A DNA stretch of 64,000 nucleotides from Cylindrotheca closterium. Its lineage: Eukaryota > Bacillariophyta > Bacillariophyceae > Bacillariales > Bacillariaceae. Location of the stretch: positions 310,001 through 374,000 of the forward strand of contig CAKOGP040001668.1 in assembly GCA_933822405.4 (NCBI GenBank). The letters run 5' to 3'. A program made the position numbers and the translations under genes. This document shows, piece after piece, positions 42,838 to 51,091 of this stretch. Below the pieces are notes generated by a model, which did no database searches, had not been told where the DNA came from, and worked only from the letters and a program-made list of their open reading frames with translations. The first letter of the stretch is position 1. Every line of letters starts with the position of its first letter.

Positions 42838-43075
42838 GATGTCCGAGGTCAAAGGATGATACAGTAGTGATATTGTGTTTATTTTGATCCATCATCACAT
42901 CGCTTTTTTACTTCCAACCGATGACAGACAGACCTCTTCAAAGACATTTCACTTTTTCATTTTCAATTTCTCTCAAAACATAGTCCATATAATGACAAAG
43001 GCAACAAAGATGCAATAGATAGACAGGCAAAGTGAAGTCAACCAAGGATAGTGCAAGCGAATAGACGAATCCAGA
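42838..43075. other. Short divergent promoter region
   Basis: 238 bp between the start codons of the proteasome subunit (minus) and the sulfotransferase (plus), so the promoters must be compact and may overlap. Confidence 0.5.
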
Positions 43076-44479
43076 ATGCTTTCAAATGATGGGGTCAGCA
43101 AGCGCCATTCATTGCCGAAACTCTTGGGCGTGGCAATCCTTGTCGCTGTGATTTTTGTGGGAATGCAGTTCCAGAAGCAACTGCGACAGCCACTCCTCTT
43201 TTCTTCATTTGATTATGATCCAAGCTACCACCTTTCAATATATGCTATGGAGGCTACTGCATTGCTCTTTGGAAGCAACTCCAACAACACTGGTAGTTCC
43301 AAACCGACCAACAATACCATTCTCGTTTCCAATCCAATGTTCACTCGAGCTGCTGAACAGAACCAAAAGAAAAAGAAGAGACTACGCAATATCTTCTTTA
43401 TCCATGTGGGGAAAACAGGAGGAACGACCTTACGAGAAACCGTTCTTCGCTACGGATGCCGATTGTACGGAAGTGACAAGGCCAAAGCAAATTGCCACAA
43501 ATTCTTGGAGAAACATGGCGGTGAATCAGCCTTGGGCAAGCGCACCCAAGGGATCTTTCATTACCAACAAAAGCGTCCCAGTTCCAAGAAACAAATCAAT
43601 AAAATGGACTGGATGTTTGTCATTCGAGAACCAATTGCCCGTTTCATGAGTAGTTACGAGTACATCAATCCACACAATTGCATACAGGGGAAAAAGGAAC
43701 GGAACATGGATCAAAAGTGCAATCGACAATTTCAAGCCCAAAACTTTCCTGCTTCCTTTCCATCGAAATTCTTTTACGATTGCTTTCCGAAGGTTCAAGA
43801 CTTTTTGCATTTTCAACCACTAACGAAAAAGAACAAAGGAAAGCGCAAAAAGAAGAAGCACAAGGCAACAGGAAATCATGACGGCGGCCTGATGCTAGAG
43901 GCACAACGGCAAAAGTGCAATCCGTTGTGGAAGGGAGCCTTTGTACCTGGCTTGTTCAACGATTACGGTCACATGACGGCCAATTACCAATACTACACCA
44001 AGGGATTGAAACTAGCATCGAAGCAGCAACAAGAAGAACAATCGCTGAATGATACCCGCAACGTCTATGTCATTCGAACCGAACACTTGTGGGAAGATGT
44101 CAGCAGGATCGATGCATTAGTCGGAGGAGCTGGCAACTTTTCGCATGTCCAAGGCAAGATCATCAACCGACAAACTACCACCACAAAGTCTACTAGAACA
44201 ATGAATGCTACTGTTAGAAATACTACTACTCTTGGTGACAGCAACAGCGAGCCGCCACAGCAACAGCAACAACAACAAATCATGTTGGTTCCTCTGACAT
44301 TCTGCTGTGCCCTCTTGCCAGACATGTTGGCCTTTCGAAACATTGTCAATCGGGCGGATAATCTGAGCGAAGAGCAAAAGCATGAAACCAATGCCATGTC
44401 GTACAGACGTTGCAACGTTACCAGTTGGGGAGGACTACAATCCAAATGTGGCAAACCAACGAAAAAAGGAATGAAATGA
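43076..44479 (+). CDS. Type II membrane sulfotransferase-like protein
   Basis: A single exon encodes 467 residues. One N-terminal membrane anchor (LLGVAILVAVIFVGMQF, about residues 17-33) precedes a luminal catalytic part, the usual Golgi glycosyl-sulfotransferase topology. The PAPS 5'-phosphosulfate-binding motif is seen in IFFIHVGKTGGTTLRE, and the 3'-phosphate-binding motif in FVIREPIARFMSSYEY. Low-complexity insertions occur (KKNKGKRKKKKHK; a Gln run near base 44260). Several Cys residues could form disulphides. The enzyme probably sulfates polysaccharides or glycoproteins of the cell coat. The gene converges with the LRR_5 gene (stops 43 bp apart). Confidence 0.85.
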   Translation: MLSNDGVSKRHSLPKLLGVAILVAVIFVGMQFQKQLRQPLLFSSFDYDPSYHLSIYAMEATALLFGSNSNNTGSSKPTNNTILVSNPMFTRAAEQNQKKKKRLRNIFFIHVGKTGGTTLRETVLRYGCRLYGSDKAKANCHKFLEKHGGESALGKRTQGIFHYQQKRPSSKKQINKMDWMFVIREPIARFMSSYEYINPHNCIQGKKERNMDQKCNRQFQAQNFPASFPSKFFYDCFPKVQDFLHFQPLTKKNKGKRKKKKHKATGNHDGGLMLEAQRQKCNPLWKGAFVPGLFNDYGHMTANYQYYTKGLKLASKQQQEEQSLNDTRNVYVIRTEHLWEDVSRIDALVGGAGNFSHVQGKIINRQTTTTKSTRTMNATVRNTTTLGDSNSEPPQQQQQQQIMLVPLTFCCALLPDMLAFRNIVNRADNLSEEQKHETNAMSYRRCNVTSWGGLQSKCGKPTKKGMK

Positions 44480-44522
44480 TGGTTACTATGGTCCGCAAAC
44501 CTATCGCAAGTCATCCAGTCTT

Positions 44523-46157
44523 TTATACCGACCATGCGTAGTCGCCGGGGTTGATGGACTGCAAAAAGGGTAGGACGTTGGATATCACAATATCGGAACC
44601 GCAACTAATGCGGCAGTTGTCCCGGTGGGCTTCAAAAGCATCCACAGAAGCAGCAACAAGATAATTGGCCACCCCGTCGTCTTCCAAAATGTTGTTTTTG
44701 CCATCCTGCAATTTCATCCTCCACAACGCCTCTTCCAATAAAGAAAGCGCCTCGACACGTTCGTATTGTACCAATTTGTGAAAGAGTTTTCCAATCTGAC
44801 GCACCCGATAGGTAGGATTGTTAAGCTGAATGGCTTGGAGATAATGATCGACATCTTGCCTCCAGAGGAGCAGCCCCAAGTCTTGCAATCGTTTTGGAAT
44901 GGTTTCTTGCAGTGCCATGTGAAGCAGTGTGGTAGCATTGGAAGAGGCATGTAGACTCAAAAAATAAATGGGACTCATTCCCCATTGGTCCGGTTGAGAA
45001 AGACAACGGATTGGGTATCGTTTCAAGAGCTCTTGAAATATGATGGTATTAAGCTCGGATGCCAAGGCCAAAATATGAAATGGATTCATTCCGAATTGGT
45101 CAGTTGCATGAAAAGTCTCTTTTTTGCCTGCATCCATCATGACTTGGTTCAAGTTTTCCAGAGTACTTGTAGTCTTTTCTCTCTGATATTGGCAAAAAGA
45201 CTGATTGCAACATAACTGATGCACAGGAAGGCCAGCGAATCTCTCTTTTAGTCCTTTCACAATGCCACCTGGGAACATTTCGATAAGCTTGTCACAGTTT
45301 TCAAAGACCCCGTCGTCGAATACCGAAGTATCCATTTCGGGAGAAAGCGCCACGTGACACAAAGATCGACAGGAAAGAAAGGCTCCATCGCCAATGCTCT
45401 CCACCTTGGCTGGAATCTCGACAGACAGCAGACTTGTACATCCACGAAAGGCTTCGTAGTCAATGACCTTGACCGAAGATGGAATGTGAATGTTCTTCAA
45501 GGCCGTACAACTCACAAAGCAATAGCAAAATATATGCTCTAGACCTGGTGGAAGATTGAGGAATACAATTCGTTCGCAATTCATGTAGGCACCACTCCCA
45601 ATCGAGTCGGTTGTTGGTGGAAGAAAAGTTTCTTGCAGACGTAGGCAATCCTTGAAAACATTGTAGGGCAAGGCGGTGCAGGTATCTGCCAATCCAATTT
45701 CTTTCAACGAGACGCAGTGCTCAAACGCCGAGTTTCCAATCTTTTCAACGGAAGATGGTATCTCAATTTGCTTTAGAGATCGGCACTCGGCAAAGGCATG
45801 GGGTCCAATCTCGGCAATTCCCTGTGCGAGACCCACGGTCATTAACCGGATGCATCCTTCAAAGGCGCTGATTCCAATCAGTAAAACACTTCCGGGAATG
45901 TTGATGGTGGCCAAGCATGTACATTCTTCAAAGGAACGAGCCCCAATCGATCGAAGGCCTTGGGGCAAGTAGACCGCCACTACTGATTCCCATGAGTGAA
46001 AGGCGGAATATCCGATTCGACTGACTGTTTGATCGACAATGATGTGCCTTGCGTCAATAGTATCAGCAGCACTTGTAGAGGAGCCAGTATACAAAAAGGA
46101 ACCACTGCTGCTGCTGCTGCTGCTATTGTTCGGAGGCGAAGAATAATCTTCTTGCAT
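44523..46157 (-). CDS. LRR_5 (BspA-type) leucine-rich repeat protein
   Basis: A single exon encodes 544 residues from the first ATG at 46157; the frame is open to 46244 but only with TTG. After a poly-Ser stretch, about ten BspA/LRR_5 repeats of about 23 residues run from about 55 to 300 (pattern I-SVE-IG--AF--C-SL--I-IP-S). These repeats are abundant in diatoms, Trichomonas and bacteria. The C-terminal half has two ankyrin-like helical repeats (TDQFGMNPFHILAL and PDQWGMSPIYFLSLH), then an all-helical end. No signal peptide or membrane segment is visible. Function is unknown; a protein-protein interaction role is likely. Confidence 0.85.
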   Translation of the reverse strand: MQEDYSSPPNNSSSSSSSGSFLYTGSSTSAADTIDARHIIVDQTVSRIGYSAFHSWESVVAVYLPQGLRSIGARSFEECTCLATINIPGSVLLIGISAFEGCIRLMTVGLAQGIAEIGPHAFAECRSLKQIEIPSSVEKIGNSAFEHCVSLKEIGLADTCTALPYNVFKDCLRLQETFLPPTTDSIGSGAYMNCERIVFLNLPPGLEHIFCYCFVSCTALKNIHIPSSVKVIDYEAFRGCTSLLSVEIPAKVESIGDGAFLSCRSLCHVALSPEMDTSVFDDGVFENCDKLIEMFPGGIVKGLKERFAGLPVHQLCCNQSFCQYQREKTTSTLENLNQVMMDAGKKETFHATDQFGMNPFHILALASELNTIIFQELLKRYPIRCLSQPDQWGMSPIYFLSLHASSNATTLLHMALQETIPKRLQDLGLLLWRQDVDHYLQAIQLNNPTYRVRQIGKLFHKLVQYERVEALSLLEEALWRMKLQDGKNNILEDDGVANYLVAASVDAFEAHRDNCRISCGSDIVISNVLPFLQSINPGDYAWSV

Positions 46158-46756
46158 ATTTTCGGAAGCGGCTTTTACTCTTTCTTTGCCGTCTCCTCTG
46201 TTGCTTTGCCGTCTCTTCTTTGTTTCGGTTTGCAATGAAAGCAATGGTATGTCAATAATGTGATGCTTTGATCAGAACATTTCAATGCCCAACAAGTTCC
46301 ACCTTTCAGACTTTTTAGTGTGTCCCTTTTGTTCCCACCAAATCTTGTTCGCCCCAAAATTGAAAAAGGCGAAGCTTGCGAATTCGAAATCAAAAAATGC
46401 CAGGAAGTTTGACGACCTCCCGAGGAAATGGAGAAAGGGAACGTAATCACGGTCTTTCATCACTCCCTAAAAAAGGGAATAAATTAATCTGGGCCATTAA
46501 AAATTGCGGAACAATTGCGATTTTTAATTTTCCCGACACCTCATACACAAGACAGACGAACCGAAGAAAATGCAGCAACTCCGATAATGCGATCAAAATG
46601 CCAGGGCTAGGCCAATGACATCAAAGCAAAGGCGCCACCTCAGCGCCAAAATGCCTTCAGTTGGAGTTGACACTGCCTGTTCTTTGAGTTTGAGAACTCC
46701 AATCAAGCTCACAAATTCCCCAACCCAACGTCAAACGAACCGGAAAAAACAAAAAA
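46158..46756. other. Intergenic divergent promoter region
   Basis: Promoters of the LRR_5 gene (minus) and plastid-type P-loop kinase 1 (plus) must lie here. No gene or repeat is recognised. Confidence 0.45.
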
Positions 46757-47722
46757 ATGCCACAATATAAATTTCTTCTCCAAACACTCGGCTGCCTTCT
46801 CGCAGCCTCTCAGATTGAGTCCTTCTCCTCCATCAGATACAATTCCCAAGTTACAAAAACGAAAACCATGACAACTGAACTCATCATGGTGTCCAAGACT
46901 GACATTGCCTTTGAAATGATCTCCACCACTGCCCCTTCCGTTGAGGTGCCTACCAACAAGTTGGGCAACCTCATTGTCAGCTGGGAACCTGAATCTGCCG
47001 TCAAGATTCGTGACGAGATTCTCGAAAAGCGATTGGAACAACGCATGCAGTTGGAGGATGGCAACAGCCCTCTGCCCCGCAAGCCATTCATGGTGGGCGT
47101 CGTTGGAATTCCTGGCTCGGGCAAAAGCACTTCTTCGGAAATTTTGTCGGCATTTTTGCACGATTCCATTGTCATGCCCTTGGACGGCTACCACACCTCC
47201 ATGGCCGACTTGGAGAAGCTCCCCAATGCCGCAGATGCCATTTACCGTCGAGGTGCCCCAGACACCTTTGATCCTGCCTCGCTTGAAAAGGACTTGGAGC
47301 GCATTGTCAATGGGAAGGAATCTCACGTTTCCATTCCGGGATTCGACCACCACAAGGGAGATCCCGAACCCAACCAGCACACCTTTTGCCGCGACGCGCA
47401 TTCCATCGTCATTGCCGAAGGCATTTACCTCATGCATCAAGGGGATGGATGGGAAAATATCAAGTCTTACTTTGATCACATTGTTTACATTGAGGTCGAT
47501 GTCGACACTTGCGTGGCCCGTCTCAAGGAACGTAACAAGTGCATCCCCGGATATACTCCGGAAGAAATTGAGATTCGCTGCGAAGTGGTCGACCGTGCCA
47601 ATGCCGAAACCGTGGTCCGATCCAGCTGCTACGCCAGCGAGAAGGTCCATACCTTTCAAGCACCCTCCACTCCAGCAGCAGCAACCACAGCAACCACAGT
47701 AGTGGCTGCCATGAGTGCCTAA
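46757..47722 (+). CDS. P-loop kinase of the uridine kinase/phosphoribulokinase fold (paralogue 1)
   Basis: A single exon encodes 321 residues. The N-terminus is hydrophobic (FLLQTLGCLLAASQIESFSS), a probable signal peptide with an F downstream, as for diatom plastid import. The kinase domain has Walker A GIPGSGKST, then MPLDGYHTSM (Asp-Gly-Tyr-His substrate region), YRRGAPDTFD, PGFDH, and a Walker-B-like VIAEGIYLM. The pattern matches the PRK/uridine-kinase superfamily group including yeast Yfh7 and bacterial fructose-transport kinase FrcK-like proteins. An Ala/Thr-rich tail follows. It is paralogous to the gene at 54423-55418. The substrate is unknown; a sugar, nucleoside or pantothenate-like alcohol is possible. 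Confidence 0.85.
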   Translation: MPQYKFLLQTLGCLLAASQIESFSSIRYNSQVTKTKTMTTELIMVSKTDIAFEMISTTAPSVEVPTNKLGNLIVSWEPESAVKIRDEILEKRLEQRMQLEDGNSPLPRKPFMVGVVGIPGSGKSTSSEILSAFLHDSIVMPLDGYHTSMADLEKLPNAADAIYRRGAPDTFDPASLEKDLERIVNGKESHVSIPGFDHHKGDPEPNQHTFCRDAHSIVIAEGIYLMHQGDGWENIKSYFDHIVYIEVDVDTCVARLKERNKCIPGYTPEEIEIRCEVVDRANAETVVRSSCYASEKVHTFQAPSTPAAATTATTVVAAMSA

Positions 47723-48363
47723 CTTGCTTGTCAAGAAAGGCAACACAACCAAACTGGAACGAAACAAGCTACGAAATGTTTCGTTCCACTTGTGAAAAGA
47801 GATTCCATGAGAAGATGCATGGAATTGAATGCATATTGCATATCGAAAATGTATTACTAGTAGTCGAAATAACTGTACTAACAAATAGAGAAAATAATAA
47901 TGATAAAATGACAAACACACAACACGCATTCTCAAGATTTTTATAAAAAATCAGCAATAGCCCAACATTTCCTCATTTTCATTTACTTTTTATTCACATC
48001 AGGTAGGACCATGAGTACCGGTAAGGGTAGGACTACCCATGCATTTGCAAGACATATATAACGAGATATGATAATGGAGACGGGCACATCACATTGCAGT
48101 TGGACTACAATTTTTCGGACAATAACTATTTTTCCTAATTTTTATACGATATGTATATATATATATCATATATACGGTACAGATATTAATATCAGATTCC
48201 TACATGTACTGCAAGTATGAATATCCATCCAGGAAGGCTCCCGCCAGCAATGCATGTGAATGAATGCCTAAAGCTCCGAATGATCTGTCCGTCGGTCGAC
48301 CTGCGCTTCTTGAAAGATTATTTCATCCGCCTCCTTCACATTTTGTATTTAAAAACGAAAACA
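47723..48363. other. AT-rich intergenic region
   Basis: AT-rich sequence with a TATA/ATAT run near 48150-48175. No gene is supported. The open frame from 48217 upstream of the TPR start lacks any domain. Confidence 0.45.
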
Positions 48364-49267
48364 ATGGAGGACAACAAACCAGATTCTGCTGAGAAACTCT
48401 TGAATAAAGGCCTTCTCTACTTTGACCAAGGAAACTATCAGAAGGCAAAGGGGCTTTTGGAGAGAGCGTTGCAGATACAAACGAAAGAGTTAGGTGAAGA
48501 TGATCCTGCTGCTGTGGCCTTGACACTCAATCACATTGGAACTGTTCTGCGGGAGGAAGGAAGTTTTAATGAAGCCATGAAGAAATACTTCAGAGCACTT
48601 GCGATACGCGTAAAGAAAGTGGGAGAAAAACACATTGGTACCGCAGATAACTTCGAAGGCATTGGCACAGTCTTTTTGAGACTAGGCAAAAACAAAAAAG
48701 CCGAAGAAATGTTCCGCAAAGCGCTGGATACCAAGCTCGAAATTCTACCAAAGACTCATTCGGAAGTCGCGAGTCTGTACCAGTCCCTAGCGTTATCATT
48801 GAAAATGCAAGGCAAATTTTCAGAAGCAATCACGCTACAAAAGCTCGTACTTGCGCAACTACTACAAATGCATGGGGAAGATCACCTTGGTGTTGTAGCA
48901 TCATACAATAGCATTGCAAGCACTGAGATTGGAAGGACTGGCATTGAAGAAGCAAGGCGATTCGGAAAAGGCGATTCAACTCTTCAGCAAGGCACTAGAC
49001 ATTTACGAGAAAATCTATACTAACACTCATCCCAATCCGGCAGCAGTCTACATGAGTAGTTCAGCTCTCTGCGTTGATATAGCAGCAGCCAAGGAGACAA
49101 TCTCGGCTGTCAAAGTGGAGGAGGGTCTGCTGGAAGATGGCATTGCTGCGAGCGCAGAAGCCCTCAAGATTCGTCGAAGAATGCTTGGGGATGATCATAT
49201 CGACACGAAGGCGCGTTTGGAAGCGCATAGATCGTTGCTGAATCGTCTCTTGGAGAATCGGATCTAA
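48364..49267 (+). pseudogene. TPR (kinesin-light-chain-like) protein, frameshifted
   Basis: From the ATG at 48364 the frame encodes tetratricopeptide repeats of the 42-residue KLC type (for example LLNKGLLYFDQGNYQKAKGL, LNHIGTVLREEGSFNEAMKKY, NFEGIGTVFLRLGKNKKAEEM, YQSLALSLKMQGKFSEAI). Just after VVASYNSIA (about 48920-48930) the repeat pattern moves into another frame (LALKKQGDSEKAIQLFSKAL…), which stays open to 49267. The first frame ends at 49023. No intron boundary fits the shift. Either the gene carries a real frameshift (truncated or pseudogene) or there is a sequencing or assembly indel. The intact product would be about 300 residues of TPRs, a protein-interaction scaffold. Confidence 0.65.
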
Positions 49268-49601
49268 TGGCAGATTACTCAGCAATGCTATGCTCAGTCA
49301 ACCATTTTCTGAAAACTTCCAACTAACATAGTAGTAAAAGAAAGGATGTAACGACCGTGTCGTCAACACTCGCAACCAAACCAACATGCAACACGCGTTC
49401 CCGACTAAGGACTTCCCTAACCCTATCACAGGCTCGAATGCCCTTGAATCGCTTTGTTGACGGAAACCCCTTTCATTATGCAATCGAATGCAATCTCAAC
49501 GCCGGAGCAATTGAATTATCGTCCTTGTTTTGACTAAAGAATGTTAGCAATATCGTGGGCGGCACCAAACGTCGATCGCCCTCCAGATCCCACCAGGCTG
49601 G
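49268..49601. other. Intergenic region between convergent genes
   Basis: The 3' flanks of the TPR gene (plus) and the UbiC-like gene (minus) meet here. No gene is seen. Confidence 0.45.
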
Positions 49602-50510
49602 TCAAGGCGCATCGTCATCACCACCACCATTGGCAGTTGGTGGTGGTGAAAGATCCCAAATGTTGGGACAAAACTCTTCGTGTATCAGACAAGTCATAGA
49701 CGAACATTCCAGTGTGTAGTTTCTCCAGAATCCTCCCTCGGCAGTAGGTCCTGCGGCATGCAGAATGAATTCAGGCAAAACATTTTGATACCGAAATAGT
49801 TGACCCAAGCCCATGTTTCCGGATTGGACCAGTGACCTCCATTCGGCATTGTGCACTTGTACCGTAGAGTCCGCCTGACAAAAGACCTGGTCAAAGACGG
49901 ATAGGTCTACTCGACGATCCCAGCCTCCTTCCAGTCCATCAATCTGATTACAGTGTTTGAGAGTCACTTCGACGGGAGCATCGTAATAGGAAGAAACGAT
50001 GCGCTGTAGATTTCCATTGGCAGTAACAGCAATCCTATCCATGGGATGACTGATTCCATAGACTTCTGCCAAGGAGTAGGATTCCGAAGTTACCAATCCA
50101 TCTCGAAAGAGAATGTTGGCATCGGTTGACTTTGGAGACATGATATCGCCAAAGTTTCCACCAGAATTTGGATATGGTTTTCCATTTGCTCTTTGTAGAT
50201 TTGATAGAACGCCAATGCTGCTCGAATTAGAGCTTTTAATAGTATCTGTCGTGTTGTTCACGCCATCGCTTTGATTTTGATTTGGAGTTCCATTCTCATT
50301 TCGCATGGAAGGCCCCTCCTCTCCCAAATACATGGACAGTGGGTGAGGGAGAAAGATAGGTCTCCGTGACTTGGACGCCGCTGCCATCGAAGGACTGTAA
50401 ATCTTTGCGACGGGAGCAAATGCTTCCATTGTTGCAACACTGCCAAGAACAAGGAGAAACCAGAGACTGGCTTGCCGCGTCCCTGTACATCTTATGCGTG
50501 AAACCGACAT
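49602..50510 (-). CDS. Plastid-targeted protein with UbiC/DUF98-like region
   Basis: A single exon encodes 302 residues. The N-terminus has a signal peptide (ASLWFLLVLGSVATM) and the classical diatom motif EAFAP, so import into the complex plastid is well supported. A disordered Asn/Ser-rich part follows. From about residue 130, the block DRIAVTANGNLQRIVSSYY, then WDRRVDLSVFDQVFCQADSTV, then GNMGLGQLFRYQNVLPEF and FWRNYTLEC resembles the chorismate-lyase-like (UbiC/DUF98) fold: an R-x-V-x-L strand, an A-x-S strand, a LG-x-L/F turn and a final W/R-R-x-Y strand. In other algae such proteins can serve in quinone or bilin-lyase-like functions. The assignment is by pattern only. Confidence 0.7.
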   Translation of the reverse strand: MSVSRIRCTGTRQASLWFLLVLGSVATMEAFAPVAKIYSPSMAAASKSRRPIFLPHPLSMYLGEEGPSMRNENGTPNQNQSDGVNNTTDTIKSSNSSSIGVLSNLQRANGKPYPNSGGNFGDIMSPKSTDANILFRDGLVTSESYSLAEVYGISHPMDRIAVTANGNLQRIVSSYYDAPVEVTLKHCNQIDGLEGGWDRRVDLSVFDQVFCQADSTVQVHNAEWRSLVQSGNMGLGQLFRYQNVLPEFILHAAGPTAEGGFWRNYTLECSSMTCLIHEEFCPNIWDLSPPPTANGGGDDDAP

Positions 50511-51091
50511 GGATGATCGATTGATTGATTCAGATCTCTGGGGATTGTGTAAGCTGCTGTCTCGTTTGTTGGGTTATAACACGTTACACGATCCAAGGGA
50601 GGCAGGCACACACTCTCTTTTCTTTCCTCTTCCAACAACTCATCGGAATATTTGGATCTCGTTTCTTGTTTTTTTATGACGTGTCAAATAGACGGGTGAT
50701 GTCCATACCGCTGTCCATTTGTTTCACATTTTGATGGCCACCGGCAAGAACTGCTACTCTTCGTAGTTGGCTGGTACAGTGTATACCTGGTATGTAATAC
50801 TCATAGCAGCTACAATTAAAACTAGAAACTATATGAATGGCATCTCAGGCAAACGCCATGATTGTTTCAATCTCTGGTTCCCCTAAGGTACCTGGTACCA
50901 CATACCGGTATTGAACCACAACCAAAATAAAGGGGTGGATAACGTCCGTCCGTCTGTACCTCTATTTTTGGGTCCAACTAATCAAAAAATATTGCTGGTC
51001 ATCGCGTCTGTCAGTCGTCAGTCAGTCATAAACAAAATGATGTTGGTTGAGTTGTGAATACCGATGACATTACCCACTATCTCCTTCCACA
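50511..51091. other. Intergenic divergent promoter region with GGTACC motifs
   Basis: It lies between the plastid UbiC-like gene (minus) and the SGNH-like gene (plus). GGTACCTGGTACC at 50888-50900 and related strings near 50771-50790 recur here. A GTCAGT-rich run lies at 51008-51030. No gene is seen. Confidence 0.45.

Noticed and set aside
44523..46244. Longer start for the LRR_5 protein at 46244
   Set aside because: The codon is TTG; the first ATG in frame is at 46157.
46709..47935. 408-codon minus-strand frame opposite P-loop kinase 1
   Set aside because: It is antisense to a gene with clear Walker A and family motifs and has no domain of its own.
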